From NCBI GenBank assembly GCA_007922195.1, contig ML682014.1, forward strand, positions 4,614,631 to 4,678,630: DNA of 64,000 bases, written 5' to 3'. Both the position numbers and the translations under genes were made by a program. The notes beneath the pieces were generated by a model. The model was not told the DNA's origin and made no database searches. It saw only the letters and a list, made by a program, of their open reading frames with translations. The stretch is from Podocnemis expansa. Taxonomy: Eukaryota; Chordata; Testudines; Podocnemididae. The stretch's first letter is position 1, and every line of letters starts with the position of its first letter. This document shows, piece by piece, positions 36,697-49,351 of this stretch.

Positions 36697-36894
36697 TGAT
36701 CCTATGTTTTACACCCCATTGCATTTAGTTTCATTCCTTTCTGTAAGTTCACCCATCTTCAAAGCATATGAGGAAGTGGGATCTTCTCCCACGAAAGCTC
36801 ATGCAAAAAATAAATCTGTTAGTCTTAAAGTGCCACACAACTCCTTGTTGTTTTTTTTTACTGGACTAGACTAACATGGCTATCCATTTTGAAC
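36697..36894 (+). mobile_element. 5'-truncated PLE 3' UTR and pLTR
   Basis: Starts TGATCCTATGTTTTACACCC, identical to the 3' UTR of the PLE at 11516. It continues through TTCACCCATCTTCAAAGCAT and the hammerhead region to GACTAACATGGCTATCCA and TTTTGAAC. Truncated in the 3' UTR, this copy is sense only, without an inverted partner. Confidence 0.85.
36764..36804 (+). ncRNA. Hammerhead motif with one core substitution
   Basis: GCAT, ATGAGGA, extra A, GTGGGA/TCCCAC hairpin, GAAA, GCTC, ATGC. It differs from the intact motif mainly by C to A at the first base of CUGANGA, a catalytically critical position, so it is predicted inactive. Stem I and stem II are fully paired. Confidence 0.6.
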
Positions 36895-37444
36895 TTAATA
36901 GATAAGCTTCCCAATTGACTGAGGAGGAGACGTCACAGACCAAATCAGTTAAATGGAAAAGTTAATCTGATGGCAGTGATTTTGTTGTAGTCAGTGGAGA
37001 TAAGTCCTCAGGCTCTCTCTTATAATGATGGAGTGTTGAAAATAGTTCTACTATATTACATGGTAGCAACAGCAATAATTGTGGCAGCATGAGTAGGCTG
37101 GTAGTCATCCTGAGTACAAACCTTCCTGGATTCTTGGGGCAGCTAATCTATGCTGCTGCTGTCCATGAGCTGTACTACTATTTTTTCACGTAACCAAGCC
37201 CTGCTCCAGGTGGGAATCACATCACTAGCTCCCAGTGTAGGCGTAGTCTTAATGTCTGATTCAAAGCCTATTGGAGTCACGTGCATCAGTGGACTTTGGA
37301 TGGCATTATAAAAGATGGCAGTTAAACTGATGGGCCAGAGAACTGGGTGTGAGATATAATGAACAGAGATTTGAAGAGGGCTTAAATGTTGTTTAGATGG
37401 ATTATAAAGAGGAAAGGATTCTAGCCAGGTTCTTGAGTATGAAG

Positions 37445-37460
37445 ATGTGTGTGTGTGTGT
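37445..37460. repeat. (TG)n microsatellite
   Basis: Eight TG units. Confidence 0.8.
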
Positions 37461-37727
37461 CTGATTTTGAATTATGCTAAGGCCCATTTATCCTCCTTTG
37501 CCCCGGTGGGTAGTATGAGGAGCCTTAGCTGCCTACAGGAGAAAACTGTATGGACTTTATTAAATGTTGCTAAACTAGTTGAATAGGTACATAATTATTA
37601 TGTTGACACAGTTTGGGAATAAAATCCATACATGTTTCTAAATCTGTAGCAGAGCTTTGCCTACACGTAGAAGAAATTAAGTTCCACATTGCATGTGTTA
37701 TGTTATGTTCAAATGTTTATAACTTCA

Positions 37728-37842
37728 TGGGAATTTCTCCCATGAAAGCTCATACGATAAATAAATTTGTTAATCTATCAAAGTGCCTCAGGATTCTAGT
37801 GTGTTTTGCTGAACTAGACTGTCACGGCTACCCCTCTGAAAC
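37728..37842 (+). mobile_element. PLE pLTR fragment with 8/9 TSD
   Basis: Starts in the stem II hairpin (GGGAATTTCTCCCATGAAAG) and ends GGCTACCCCTCTGAAAC. ATAACTTCA (37719-37727) and ATAATTTCA (37843-37851) match at 8 of 9. The CUGANGA side of the hammerhead is absent because of the truncation. Confidence 0.75.
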
Positions 37843-37984
37843 ATAATTTCAAGATTTCCTCACCACATTTTGAAATCTAAATTTGCGAGACACTTGTAAA
37901 TTTAAAATGAAGATATTTTGGGAAGCATCTCAATGCAAATCAAGTATCTGAAAAATGAGAGGGAATGAGAAATATTTCATCACT

Positions 37985-39605
37985 ATAATAGAGTAAGACT
38001 TGATATGGTCTAGCATCATCTTCTCATTAACAAACTAGAGAAGTACAACATAGATGCAACTACTATAAGATGAGTGCAAAATTGATTGGATAACCACTCC
38101 CAGAGAGTAGTTATCAATAGTTCACAGTCATTGTGGAAGGGTATAACAAGCAAGGAAACATAGGCTATGTTCACGCATAGACACTTATTTCAAAATAAGT
38201 TAATTTGAAATAAAATCATTATTTTGAATCAACTTAAATTGAAATAAGCAAAAACCTCAAATCAAAATAGCAAGTCCAGAGACAGGACTTGTTATTTTGA
38301 AGCAGGAGAGGGGCAGCATGGGAGGTGTGGCAACACGGCCCCCTCCCTGGGCCGTGCCCCCACCCAATATATAGAAAATTGAAAGCACCCTGGGAAGAAG
38401 GGCAAAAGTGTTAATTCAAAATAATGGTTATTTCAAAATAACATGTCCGAACAGCATTATTTCAAAACAACCATTTTGAAATAACAGCTATTATGATTTC
38501 AGCCTAGGTTTTATTATTTTGAAATAAGGTTTGTTATTTCAAAATGATGGGGCTTGTCATTTCGAAATAATGAAACGTCGTTCGGACATGACAACTTGTA
38601 AATCGAAACGACCGTTGTTTCGATTTAAAACCTACGTGTGGACATAGCCATAGGGATCAGTGCTGGGTCTGGTTCTATTCAGTATTTTCATCAGTGAATT
38701 AGATGGTGGCATAGAGAGTACACTTATAAAGTCTGCAGATGATACCAAACTGGGAGGGGTTGCAAGTCCTTTAGAGGATAGGATCACCATTTAGAATGAT
38801 TTGGACAAACCAGTGAAATTACCTGAAGTAAACAGAATGAAATTCAATAAAGACAAATGCAAAGAACTCTACTTAGGAAAGAACAATCCATTGCACACAT
38901 ACAAAATGGGCAATGACTGCCTAGGAAGGAGTACTGTGGAAAGGGATCTGGGTATCATAGTGGACCACAAGCTAAATTTGAGTCAAGAGTATAGCAGTGT
39001 TACCAAAAAAACCAAACACCATTCTGGGGTGTATTAACAGGAGTATTGTAAGTAAGTAATTTGTCCATTCTGCTCTGCCCTGGTTAGGTCTTAGCTGGAG
39101 TATTGTGTTCAATGTTGGGTGCCTCATTTCAGGAAAGATGTGGAGCAACTGGAGGAAGTTCAGAGAAGACCAATATGAATGATTAAAGGTCTTAACTTAT
39201 GAGGGAAAATTGAAAGAGCTGGGTTTGTTTAGCTTGGAAAAGAGGAGACTGAGAGGGAACAAAATAGTTTTAAAAGTACCACAAAGGTGTTACAAGGAGA
39301 GAGAAAAATTATTCTACTTAACTGCCAATGATAGGACAAGAAGCAATCGGCTTAAATTATGGCAAGGAAGGTTTAGGTTGGACATTAGCAAAAAATTCCT
39401 AACTGTCTGGGTGATAAATCACTGAAAAAAGTTGCCTAGGCATGTTGTGAAATCTCCATCATTGGAAGATTTTAAGAGCAGGTTAGACAAAGACATGTCA
39501 GGGATGGTTTAAGATGGTAGTTGGTCCTACCATGAACGCAAGGGACTGAACTCAATGACCTCTCATGGTCCCTTCCAGCTTTTATGATTCTGTGATGATT
39601 TGATA
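37985..39605 (+). mobile_element. CR1 LINE reverse-transcriptase 3' half, split by a MITE
   Basis: CR1 elements encode a reverse transcriptase that primes on nicked target DNA. This 5'-truncated, decayed copy starts near the 'DMVSHHLLINKL' region and reads NKLEKYNID and QRVVINSSQSLWKGITS with two Trp codons turned to stops. It is then broken by a MITE at 38163-38649. Past the MITE it continues GSVLGLVLF and the catalytic region as SADDTKLGG (38732-38743 encodes SADD, where FADD is usual). It then reads EVNRMKFNKDKCKELYLGKN, DLGIIVDHKLNLSQ, KELGLFSLEKRRLRGN and DRTRSNRLKLWQGRFRLDI. The 3' UTR has CTCATGGTCCCTTCCAGC and ends ATTCTGTGATGATT. An in-frame TAG after EDRITI and several frameshifts make it a pseudogene. 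Confidence 0.9.
38163..38649. mobile_element. TCGA-palindrome MITE inserted in CR1
   Basis: Terminal repeats GGCTATGTTCACGC and GTGTGGACATAGCC are flanked by ATA (38160-38162 and 38650-38652). The interior has ATTTCGAAATAA-type words and a GC-rich insert at about 38290-38360. CR1 sequence continues across the element if it and one ATA are removed. Confidence 0.85.
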
Positions 39606-42600
39606 AATTAAAAAATGCAAAATAATATTTTGCCAGCATTTAATTACACAGACACACATACATTCAACTCTTCAGGCTGAGTACTTGTATAAGCAATTTT
39701 AACCTCAAATGTAATTTTTTCTGGACAATGATCAATACTAAAAAGGAAGGGCTTGGAATGAAAGTGCTTCCTCCAACCAGCAAGAACCCTATCCTGGAAA
39801 AACTTACTCACAGTGACTAGTGGCATGTGTAAAGTTTTGCAGGAATGAACACTAAAACAATGCACTGCTTTAATATTCTGATGCTCTGTGTATGTTTAGA
39901 AAAGAACCACTCCAAGAAAAACAGTATCTCTGGGAAGAAATCTCTTTGCATGTAATGTTTTTCATCTTTACTCAGAACATTTACATGAGAAAAAGGTCTT
40001 TGTTTTTTAAGAATAAGTCTACTCCCACTGCTTATTCACTACTTGAAGTCATAATCACCTCTTTGTGACATCATGGCTGGTAACAGTGAAAATGACTGTT
40101 ATTGAGGAAACAGGAGGGTAGCTGCAGCTCTGCTGACTTTGGCAGGTGGGAGGAAAGAAGATGCAACACCTACTACAGATGCTGTTTTACTCACTAACAT
40201 TTTTGGGTTTGTTCCTGCTTTGGCAGAATTGCAGCATCACCCCCTTCTCCAACTATGAAGAACTTTTCATTTTTAACAAGTAGATGGGAGGGAGCTTTTA
40301 GATTTTAATGCGAGGTGCGCCTAAATGTTCCTAAACCTTACCTCACTGTCTTTCTCACCCAAAACACAGGAAAAATGTGTTAATTTCTCATCCCAGTTAA
40401 AAAGTATTAAATGAGAAAATGAAGGATTAAACACAGATGATACATTTTTCCCTTTACATTTGGGTGAGTCACCTGAGTCTTAATGTTGTAAGATCTTCTA
40501 AAAATTTAGGTGAATAAATATTATCAGGGCAAATCAGTTATCTGATGAATTTACATTCCTGTATTTTCTTCCCATTCACAACTCCATCATGCAAATTATT
40601 ACCAAATTGTGTGAGGTCCAATTTATGAAAAAAAATTAATACCAGGGATTTGACTGCCAGTCATTGATTTTAATTGATAAGGTATAGTTGGTCATCTAAC
40701 TCACAGTTTATTTTTGCTGGGTGATTGATTTATTTTTTAAACAAGAAAATAATGGATGACAAGAAGACTCTTGTGTGTATAAATATCCTTGTTAACATAA
40801 AAAAACCAAGTATAAATATAAAGAACAATCATATTTACAAAAGTTCATTCATGTAAATATAAGCAAATAAGGGGAAATTCACCTGACATTTAAAAGATTT
40901 CCTGATGCCGGCCAACACAAGGCCTATGCTGTATATCCATGAAACCCCATATGTGAAGGTTCAGGTGATGCAAAAACTTTGTGCTTGTTCTCTGTACAGG
41001 ACTGAATTCCCTCATGTCATGTACTGTGTTATAGGTAGTGTGACCTAGTAGTCAGCACAGGAATGTGGCCTAAGGGTCAGAGCAAACTCAGAGGCATGGT
41101 CGGCAACAAGCCAACATTCAGAGCCAAGAGCCAGAATAGAAACAATGGGCAGAACCAGAGCCAAGGTCAGGACACAGGCCAACGGCAGGGCCAGAAATTC
41201 TAGGAAGGGAGGTAATTAACTTGTAATGAAGAGAGGTACCAGGACTCATTACTTTCATAACTAATGCAGCAAGTTCAGAGGTGCTAGGACTATGAACTGT
41301 CAGGCCGAGAGATGCAAGGACTCAGCTTTGCCATAGACGAAGCACTAAAGAAAATGACTGGGGCTGGAGCATGAGCAATTGTGCATTGGACACCAGGCCA
41401 GTACAGAAGTAAGTGATGCTACTGTAGGCACGAAACTCATTGAGGGACCACTATTCTTCTGTTATGAGAAGGCTTTAATGTTGTTCTGTTGGCCCTTCTG
41501 TCTGTTCAGGAAGCACAGTCTCTTAGTGATGGTTTATTGGATCCAACTAAACTCATCCGGTTGCTAGGCAACCATGTCATGGCCCACCTGAGTTCCTGAC
41601 ACACCCATAGTGAATAAAAGGGGCTATGAGCAGGCTCAAACTAGAAAACTATTCAGAATTCAAGTGACTGCTCATGGACACTGATTTATATTTGACCTGC
41701 TTTGCTCAAAAGCTTTAGGGATTTGCTTTGGTTCAGATAAGCACCAAAATGTTCTAAATCTCTTAGGATAACACCACCGGGCTGGAAATCTCCTGTCATC
41801 AGGCTTTCTGAACATGCTATTATGTTATTTCCAGCTTTAACATATGTTTTCCCTAAGGAGGAATATGACTCTCTGATTATAAATTAGTAACTTACAAGAT
41901 GGTTTACTTTAAGAATGAAACATTCAGTTGCGGGCATACTGTGCCTTCATGCAGATACCTCAGAGCAGCCTGCAATAATATAAAACTATTTTGTAGTGAA
42001 GGCTGCAAGATAAGACTTTAATATTCAGTCTTCAATGCAGATAAAAGTTTTCCAACCCTAATTTGTGAAGCCAAGGTATCCCATGTGGAAGGGGCATAAT
42101 ATGCAAAATAATAAAATACAAAAATATTTGGATCATCTCCAAGGTGTTACTAACAATGCTGCTAGAGTTGACTATAAACGATCAGTCGTACATATAATAA
42201 TTCAGAAGAGAACTACACCATGTCAGGAGCATGCTAACCTGGCATGCAGTAACTAACCATTCTGACAATGAAAAGGTGAAGGGACTGAGCCTAGAATGAA
42301 AAACAGACTTGGCACTTTAAGATTCCTTGTACACTTGATAGAAAGTATTGTATTTTACCAGATCCATTGCTACTTATTAAGATCATTAGAAATGGGTGCC
42401 TTCCTAGGGGAGGCCCATGGAAAATGTCAGTCCCACATCATCAATCAGTGGCAAATTCCTCATGAATCCATAATTTAGGTCTCCCAGGTTGATTCTAATA
42501 ATTTTACAACGAGCTGCCAAAAATTACTTATTGTTTTGTTAATCATTGTTAATAGGAACAGAGGACTGTTTTGAGTTGCCCCATGAAAATCACACTAATT

Positions 42601-43017
42601 AGAAATGTCTGAATTCATACAAGTCCTGAGAGATTAATTTATTCATCATAATCAGTTAATCACTTTTCCCTTACATAATTAGACAGCTCCTGGTAGAAAG
42701 GGAGGTTCTCACAGAAAGGAGAAGACTACCAAAAGCTGACATTAGCGGAACTAGAAGCTCAGGGCTAAGCCTGCCTATCATTATGTGTTCCCTCCCTGTG
42801 CATACTGATTAGTGCAGGTGGCTTTTTTGCCCACTTTCAATAAATCTGGTCTCAAACCAGAAATGGTTAAGAAACTGATTTTCTACAGATGAATCAGAAG
42901 GTTTCTTTAAGTTTTGCACTCACCTGTCCAGTGGGACAATGAGATGGAAAAAAAAAAAACCCCCACTGATAAAGGCAATTGGTTTTCTTAAAAATTAACA
43001 TCTTAGTAGAGGGTCAC
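39606..43017. other. Non-coding stretch
   Basis: No gene seen. At about 41079-41185 there is a purine-rich, GAGCCA-rich segment of imperfect short repeats (CAGAGCCAAGAGCCAGAATA and similar). I have seen this style in reptile retroelement LTRs but cannot assign it. Confidence 0.45.
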
Positions 43018-43030
43018 TAATAGGAAAATT

Positions 43031-43271
43031 TTAAAGGGGCAGCCTTGTTAGTCTAGTTCAGTAAACCAAACAAGATGTCCTGTGGTACTTAAAGACTAAC
43101 ATATTTACTTATTCCTTGAGCTTTCATAGGAGAAAATCCCACATTAAAGTGTCTGATGAAGTGGGAAAATCCCGCTTTAAGTGTCTGACAAAGTGCAATT
43201 TTCCCTAACAAAAGCTCATGCAATAAATAAATTTGTTAGTCTTTAAGTGCCACAGGACTCCTTGTTTGATA
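43031..43271. mobile_element. Palindromic PLE pLTR pair with perfect 13-bp TSD
   Basis: Antisense pLTR from AAAGGGGCAGCCTTGTTAG to about 43147, a roughly 40-bp spacer, then a sense pLTR from about 43190 to CACAGGACTCCTTGTTTG. TAATAGGAAAATT occurs at 43018-43030 and 43272-43284, a perfect 13-bp duplication. Spacer and arm carry two hammerhead-box-like words, GTCTGATGAAGTGGGA and GTCTGACAAAGTGCAA, so the hammerhead 5' half is present twice. Neither is followed by a proper GAAA. Confidence 0.85.
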
Positions 43272-43342
43272 TAATAGGAAAATTCTCACTGTACTTGCAG
43301 AGTTGTAAAGAGAAAAGCACAAACTAGAAAGTGACATCTAAA

Positions 43343-43426
43343 CCCTTTGAATTTCTGTGGAGTTGAGATTTTAATCCCAACCTACCCTTTGAATTTCTGG
43401 GGTGCTGAGATTTTAATCCCAACCTA
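43343..43426. repeat. 42-bp tandem duplication, two units
   Basis: CCCTTTGAATTTCTG ... TTTTAATCCCAACCTA at 43343-43384 is repeated without a gap at 43385-43426. The units agree at about 39 of 42 positions. Confidence 0.9.
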
Positions 43427-43446
43427 AATCTGACCTTTAATATCGT

Positions 43447-43556
43447 ACAATCATAGAATACAATAACAGAAACTGGAAAGAACCATGAGAGATCATCAGG
43501 TCCAGTCCCTTGTACTCATGGAAGGACCAAGTACCCTCCTAAACCATTGTGACAGA
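43447..43556 (-). mobile_element. CR1 LINE 3' end fragment
   Basis: The plus strand reads CAATCATAGAATACAATAAC, AACTGGAAAGAACCATGAGA, GATCATCAGGTCCAGTCCCT and GGACCAAGTACCCTCCTAAA, the complement of the CR1 3' terminus with its ATTCTATGATT repeat. 5' truncated. Confidence 0.85.
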
Positions 43557-46500
43557 AGTGACACAATGCTATATTTGCAAAGGTCATTTTAATGACTTCT
43601 TGATATAGAGGGCCTGTTTATGTATGTTTTTGCATCATGCATGCCAGATCCTTGCACTTTTGCCATCGTGGGACACTTTTTGTTCCAGAAAAACCCTATT
43701 CGTTAGATGTGACATGAGAGAACCCATAATACTACCTGATTACCATATTTGGTGCTGCCATGATATAACACAGAGGCAAAATTATTCCATCATGAAGATT
43801 TCTAAACTCTTAATCATTTTAAATGTTCTTTTACTTTTTGCTGGAAATACTGCATAGGGAATCAAAATCACTGCTTTCCATGCATCTTTTGACACATCCT
43901 TTCCATAAGCAGCTAGTGATGCCAGGACAGACTTGCTCCGTGCTTTCATTATGCTAGTTTTAAAGCACTCCAGCAGTTCCATTGCTAAAGAGAAAAAACA
44001 TGCTTATGTGCACTGATATATCTGGAATGGAGCTTAGTGATTATATGGGAAGTCAGTGTTGTGTCTTCAGCCACAGAGGTCAGTGTCAAGGATCACTTTT
44101 TCCTCTCTGCAGTTTCCAGGGAATGCAGTTACCACAGGCGTGACACCTCCTTCCTTCCCACTCCTTCTACAATGCTGTAGGAGACAGGCACTATCTCATT
44201 GCTTGAAGTATTGAAAAGATAACCAATGAATATCATTTTAGGGCTTCGTTCTCCTGATCCACTGAAATAACTAGATTATGAACAAGATAAGGGATTACCC
44301 AAAAGTAAGTGAGAGCAACAGATCCGTACACTTATTTGAGTAAGGTGAATAGGGTTTGGCCCTAAAGCAAATTGACACTAAGTAATTTTAACTAATAGCT
44401 AATATTTGCTAGATTGTTCTGTTAATTAAAAGCTTTGAATGCTTAACTTTATCCAGAATATAAGAACATATATTTATTACAGGTATTTGGAGACTGAAAC
44501 GAGTGTAATGAGTGCAATTACAGGTATTCAGAGACTGAAACGAGTGCCTCTCATGTCCATTTCTGTGCTTGAGTTGAGAGGCTCCAGGATGAGGGCATCG
44601 GGAGAAATTTCAAACATTGCTGTGGTGGTTTTGCAAACATCATTGCTTAATAGATCCCCACTTTTGAAACATTTCCAGCATTTGAGCATAAAGAGTAAAA
44701 GAAAGTGGTGTATGTGTGCATGCACATGAGGTCCTGTAGCTGCCTGTCCAACCCTACAGAAGCAGCAGTGATGAGAAAATTTCTTTTACTGACTGATGAA
44801 GAGTGAAAAACAAGTAAGGCCAGTTCTAAAAAAGCTCGTTAATTTCCAGAAGTTTTGGCTGCCCTTCCATTTCTTAAGATTCATGTTAATCAAGTTGTCT
44901 GCTGTGAAGGAAAGATATGCTAAAAATCCTATGAGAACAACAATATTCACTGTGTGTGATTCTGCATTTAGTTTCCTATTAGCTCTGTAAAATAACACTA
45001 AGGAGTTTTTGTGTTTCTTATTGTATCAGTAAATTCTATGCAGATGTTTTAAAATCATCATTATTATAACTCTGAGATTCTTAATCTGGCCCCAATCCTG
45101 CTGCAAAGAACAAGGTTTGTGGTTAGAGGACCTTCCAGGATAGGGACTGTAAGGTCTCAGAACCCATTTATAGCAGGAAAAACCATTGAAGCGAAACAAG
45201 AAATAGCAATCTGCCTAAGCACTGATATCTCCATAGACACAAAGCTTTCACAGGTACTTCAGAATCAGCCAGCTTTCAAAAACATCTGATTTCAAAAGTA
45301 CCAGATAACATTTCAGATCAGATAGCTGCCCACTACTGAAATGATAGCAGATATGTAACTGGGGAAAAATAATAATCTTTATAATCTTTAACAGCATTGC
45401 TCCTATACCGTGTTTCATTTTTGGTATGTAGTGTTTTATCTAACTATCCATTTGGATAGTGACTATGATCAGATAATGCAGCAATATGGACAGATGCAAA
45501 GGAAAAATGTACTTGCACTAGTCAACAGATAAACTGACAGGCAAATAAATCATTAAATAATTTCAGTAGAGTTTGATAACCCTCTCAAGCTAAATGAATT
45601 CATTTTAATTCTTTTTTGCTTCTTGTTTATCATTCTTTTAGCTTTGTCACACTGATATGGCAACAGTTTAGTGCAATTGAAGAAATATGTCTCATAACGA
45701 TGGGTGTATTGGTTCAGTTAAATGTATTGATGAGAACTGAACCCTTTTTTGAAGCTCAAAGAAGGTTTGTCTAATTTTTCCTCATTTTATTTTTTTATTT
45801 ATTTTATGCACCTCTACATTACGTGGCTCTCAAAGCAGCAGATGTGCTGAAATCCTGCTGGAAAGGTTCTTCTCAACCACTATTTCCAACTGCAAACTCT
45901 AGGGCTTAGGACAATTCAGATAAGGTTAGGTAGGAATCCAAACAACTCATTCTCATCCAAACCAAACAAAAAACTCAGAACATTTGAAGGTCTGTGGTTT
46001 TCAGGGTTTTCAAGAAGTGAAAGCAAGAGCTTTGGGTGTCTGTGAAAGCTTATTTTTGGCTGTAAAAGCCATTCAAGCCTACAAGTTTTGGGGGTATATG
46101 CAATATTTGATCCACTCTTATTCTCTTTCTGAATATGATCCCACAGTGCAAGGGACCAAGGTTAAATAATACTCCTGAGGAGAAGAAAAACAATTGCCTG
46201 TATAAGCTAAAGATCCCCCCCCCCAATTAAAAACAACTAACAAAGGAAAGACAAGCAGAATAAAAATTTTAAATTTGCAGTGAGTCTCTGTTACGGTTAT
46301 CAGGAATGTTAAAATAAAATGAAATTGTTTGTTATGTATGGCTGGAGAGAAACGTCTAACTAACACTGATATAAATATTCAGTTAATAATCTGTTATACT
46401 GCATAATTTTGCTGATGCTTGTTCTGTAAATTACATAAATAATTATTTTAATTTTTTCTTATTAAGTAATTTATCTAACACAAATGTGAAATTGGAGGAT

Positions 46501-47699
46501 GGGATTTGGATAATTGAAAGTAAATGCAAGGAGTTGTTTAACAATTGGCTTAGGGAGTTAAAATTATTTTTTATTCTCCGGATACTTTTCATCTAGTCTA
46601 TGGGTCCCATCACAAATGTTACCGGATAGCCACGATCAAAGGTTATTGGTGCAATCATGAGACTGACACTAATGGTGCTCTGACGCCGTGTTAGAGGAAC
46701 TATTGGAGAAGTAGGCAAGCAAAATCGACCATCAAATGGAATTGACACACAAAATAGTTCTCATGCCTTCCATTGTGGGGAGTAAGAGGTATGACCACAC
46801 AGCATTGTAATCCTGTCTTAGCGCAAATGGATGAGAATCTTCCCCTTCATTTAAAGCACATTTTGTGCATCCCTCTAATAGGATATTTGGACTTTTCACT
46901 TAAAAAAAAATTGAATCTTCTGTGTCCTTGCCAGAGCCCTGTGAATTGATTTGTATTTCTGAACCTCTGCTATCATAAGCACTGTTCTTTTGATTATGAG
47001 AGTGATTCTCTTCAGAGCCCTTATGATAAAGGCAGCACTTCTATCCTCCATGGGGGTGCTACACTGCAGCATTTGGATTAGGAGACCAAAACTGTTAATA
47101 CAGGTCTTGTGGTATTGTGTTTATTTTAACAGGAACTATGGCACAGCTGTCACAGTAACCAGAATCAGTGACATTTGTGTTCCTGGTGGTTTGTAACAAT
47201 TATTATTCATAATAGAAGTATTATTATAATGCCAAGAAGTCTCAGCCCAATTCGGGACCCCTTGAGGTAGGTGCTGTTCATACATATAATAAGGGACAGC
47301 ACTTGTCCCTTTTGTGAGAAAACCAATTGGAAGAGGTAAGGGGAAGAAATCTTTCAAAGGTTTGTCATTGACCATTCTGGCTGAGAGGAAGCTCTGCGGA
47401 GCTCAGTGTAGGGACAGGGCTGCTTGCATATGGACTCTGTGCATCCTTGCTGGTTCTGGGTCCCTGCATGCTTCCTTCTTGCTAATGGATTTATAATAAT
47501 AGGTTCCCATGAATGCTGTCTGCCCTGGACCCTGGTACTAGTGTACTCACACATGTGCACACAGTTAAAATTAAGTTCTCACTGTGAAAGGGCTCCTGGC
47601 AAAATGAAAACACATGCTAGGACTGTAATGTATTTTAGCATGGAACTCCACTCCTGGACCACCCTTGTCCCCATCCTTTTATGTTAGTTAATGTTCCGT
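43557..47699. other. AT-rich non-coding stretch
   Basis: Nothing recognised except a short duplication at 44476-44546. Confidence 0.5.
44476..44546. repeat. Direct duplication, 30-bp unit, 41-bp period
   Basis: ATTACAGGTATTTGGAGACT plus GAAACGAGTG at 44476-44505 recurs at 44517-44546 as ATTACAGGTATTCAGAGACT plus GAAACGAGTG. Confidence 0.85.
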
Positions 47700-47825
47700 G
47701 TCTCTGTTTCCCTTTGGCTTGTCCATTTAGATTGAAAGCTCTTTAGGGCAAAGATTGTCTCTTATTATGTGTATGAGCAACACCTAGCACAATGGGTCCT
47801 AAACTTGGTTGAGGCCACTCAATGT
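47700..47825 (+). repeat. MIR/CORE-SINE-like fragment
   Basis: ATTTAGATTGAAAGCTCTTT, GGGCAAAGATTGTCTCTTAT, ACACCTAGCACAATGGGTCC and GTTGAGGCCACTC are the opposite orientation of the composite at 49640-49830. Confidence 0.65.
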
Positions 47826-48542
47826 TTTCATAATGTAACTAATCGTATTTGTTACAAAGCATTGGAAATATGCATGTTGCTAATTCCAATTACTGTGGCA
47901 GATGCCACATAGTTCAAATTAAAATCTGAACAAGATTCCACTATGATTCAATATGTTACTCATTGCTGTATAAAAGAAAATACCTTTTTCTGAGATGTCT
48001 TAAAGAAATATATATATAATTATGTATTATTCTGTCAATTTTAGATTTGCCTGTGTTTTCATGCATTTGTTTATGTATCTGCATATGTGTGCATGTTCTG
48101 TGGATACAGACAAACTGATAGACAGAGCATGGTGTGTGATCTTTGTTATGACATCTATCTTCATGAGTGAAGAGAGGAGGAATAACTCAGACTAGCATGG
48201 AGCCACAGGTCTGCTATTTCTTGTCTCCCTGCAGGAGGAGAACAGGAAGAGGCAAATCAGTTTAAAATATTTAGATTTAAACAATAAACAGGAGCTTATG
48301 CTGCAGATACAGAACACTGCCTTGTGAAATAAACCAGATCTGCCTCATTGTTCTACTTTTTACCCTATAAATTCCCATGTAGCAAAGATGACAGTAAAAT
48401 AATAATCTTATGTAATACATTGAGCAAGGCATTATTCTCATTGTCTTCACATGTATTTTGTCTATATATTTTAACAAGAAAACCACAATTTGGAATAGCT
48501 GTCTGGTTGCCATGAGATTCCTGGGCAAGACACCATATAATC
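47826..48542. other. Non-coding stretch
   Basis: Nothing recognised. Confidence 0.45.
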
Positions 48543-48801
48543 CAGGAGTTGACAATCTTTGCTGGACCCCGTGCTGGCAGCCGGGACCAGAGAGGCGTCA
48601 GGAACAAGATCAGCAAGGGATAGGAGCTGCACACTCCTTCTCCATGATGACCCCCCCCCAGCTGGGGAGAAGAGCCAGGAGGGGCCATGAGCCATGTGGT
48701 AGGGCCAATGAAGGGAGCAGTCATGGTGCTGCAGACCAGGAGTTGCTGTGCACAAGCCTGTGTGCCAGGTTTGGCCCATGTGCCAGGGGTTTTGACCCCT
48801 G
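48543..48801. mobile_element. hAT-type MITE (CAGGGGTCGGCAACC-like ends)
   Basis: Left end CAGGAGTTGACAATCTTTGC; right end complement CAGGGGTCAAAACCCCTGGC. Candidate duplication ATATAATC (48535-48542) versus ATATGACA (48802-48809) matches at only 5 of 8. GC-rich interior. The frames on both strands here are compositional artefacts. Confidence 0.55.
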
Positions 48802-48955
48802 ATATGACACCTAGTGCAAAGGCTATCATAGAAAATACGATGGGTATCTATTAAAAATAGTCACAAAACTACATACAAACTTCATAAACATTACATTTTG
48901 ATAAGTCAGTTGAATATCAGCACTCTTAAATCTCTCCTATGTAGAAAGCGTCAAT

Positions 48956-49351
48956 GGGTACATCCACATGTCTCTTTTATTTCGAAATAACACTGGTTAT
49001 TTCAAAATAAAAAAGATTAAGTCCACACAATGTTTTCTTATTTTGAAATCACGGGCTCTGTCATTTCGAAATAAGAACCATCATTCTGAAACAGCTTAAA
49101 CCCCATTCATTTCAAAACGGCTGTTATTTCGAAATGGTTATTTCGAAATAATGCCATTTGGACATGTTGTTTCAAAACACCACCATTGTTTTGAAACAAC
49201 TGTTTCAAAACATGTCCAAACAGCATTATTTTGAAATAACCATTTCGAAATAACAGCCGTTTCGATAGCAGGCTTTCCCTTAATTCGAATTAACATTTTC
49301 TGAATTCAAAATAACTTATTTTGAAATAACGATGTATGTGTGGACATAGCC
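48956..49351. mobile_element. TCGA-palindrome MITE with AAT TSD
   Basis: Starts GGGTACATCCACATG and ends ATGTGTGGACATAGCC, flanked by AAT (48953-48955 and 49352-49354). The interior repeats TTATTTCGAAATAA in intact and CpG-decayed forms. A nested inverted block runs from GGACATGTTGTTTC to GTTTCAAAACATGTCC (about 49159-49220). Best-preserved member of the group in the window. Confidence 0.85.

Noticed and set aside
48365..48829. 154-codon minus frame and 114-codon plus frame
   Set aside because: They span the hAT MITE 48543-48801 and flanking AT-rich DNA. No domain was recognised, and the frames overlap on both strands.
31034..49351. Inverted repeats considered as Rho-independent terminators or bacterial elements
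   Set aside because: All repeat families and the base composition are vertebrate; these are MITEs.
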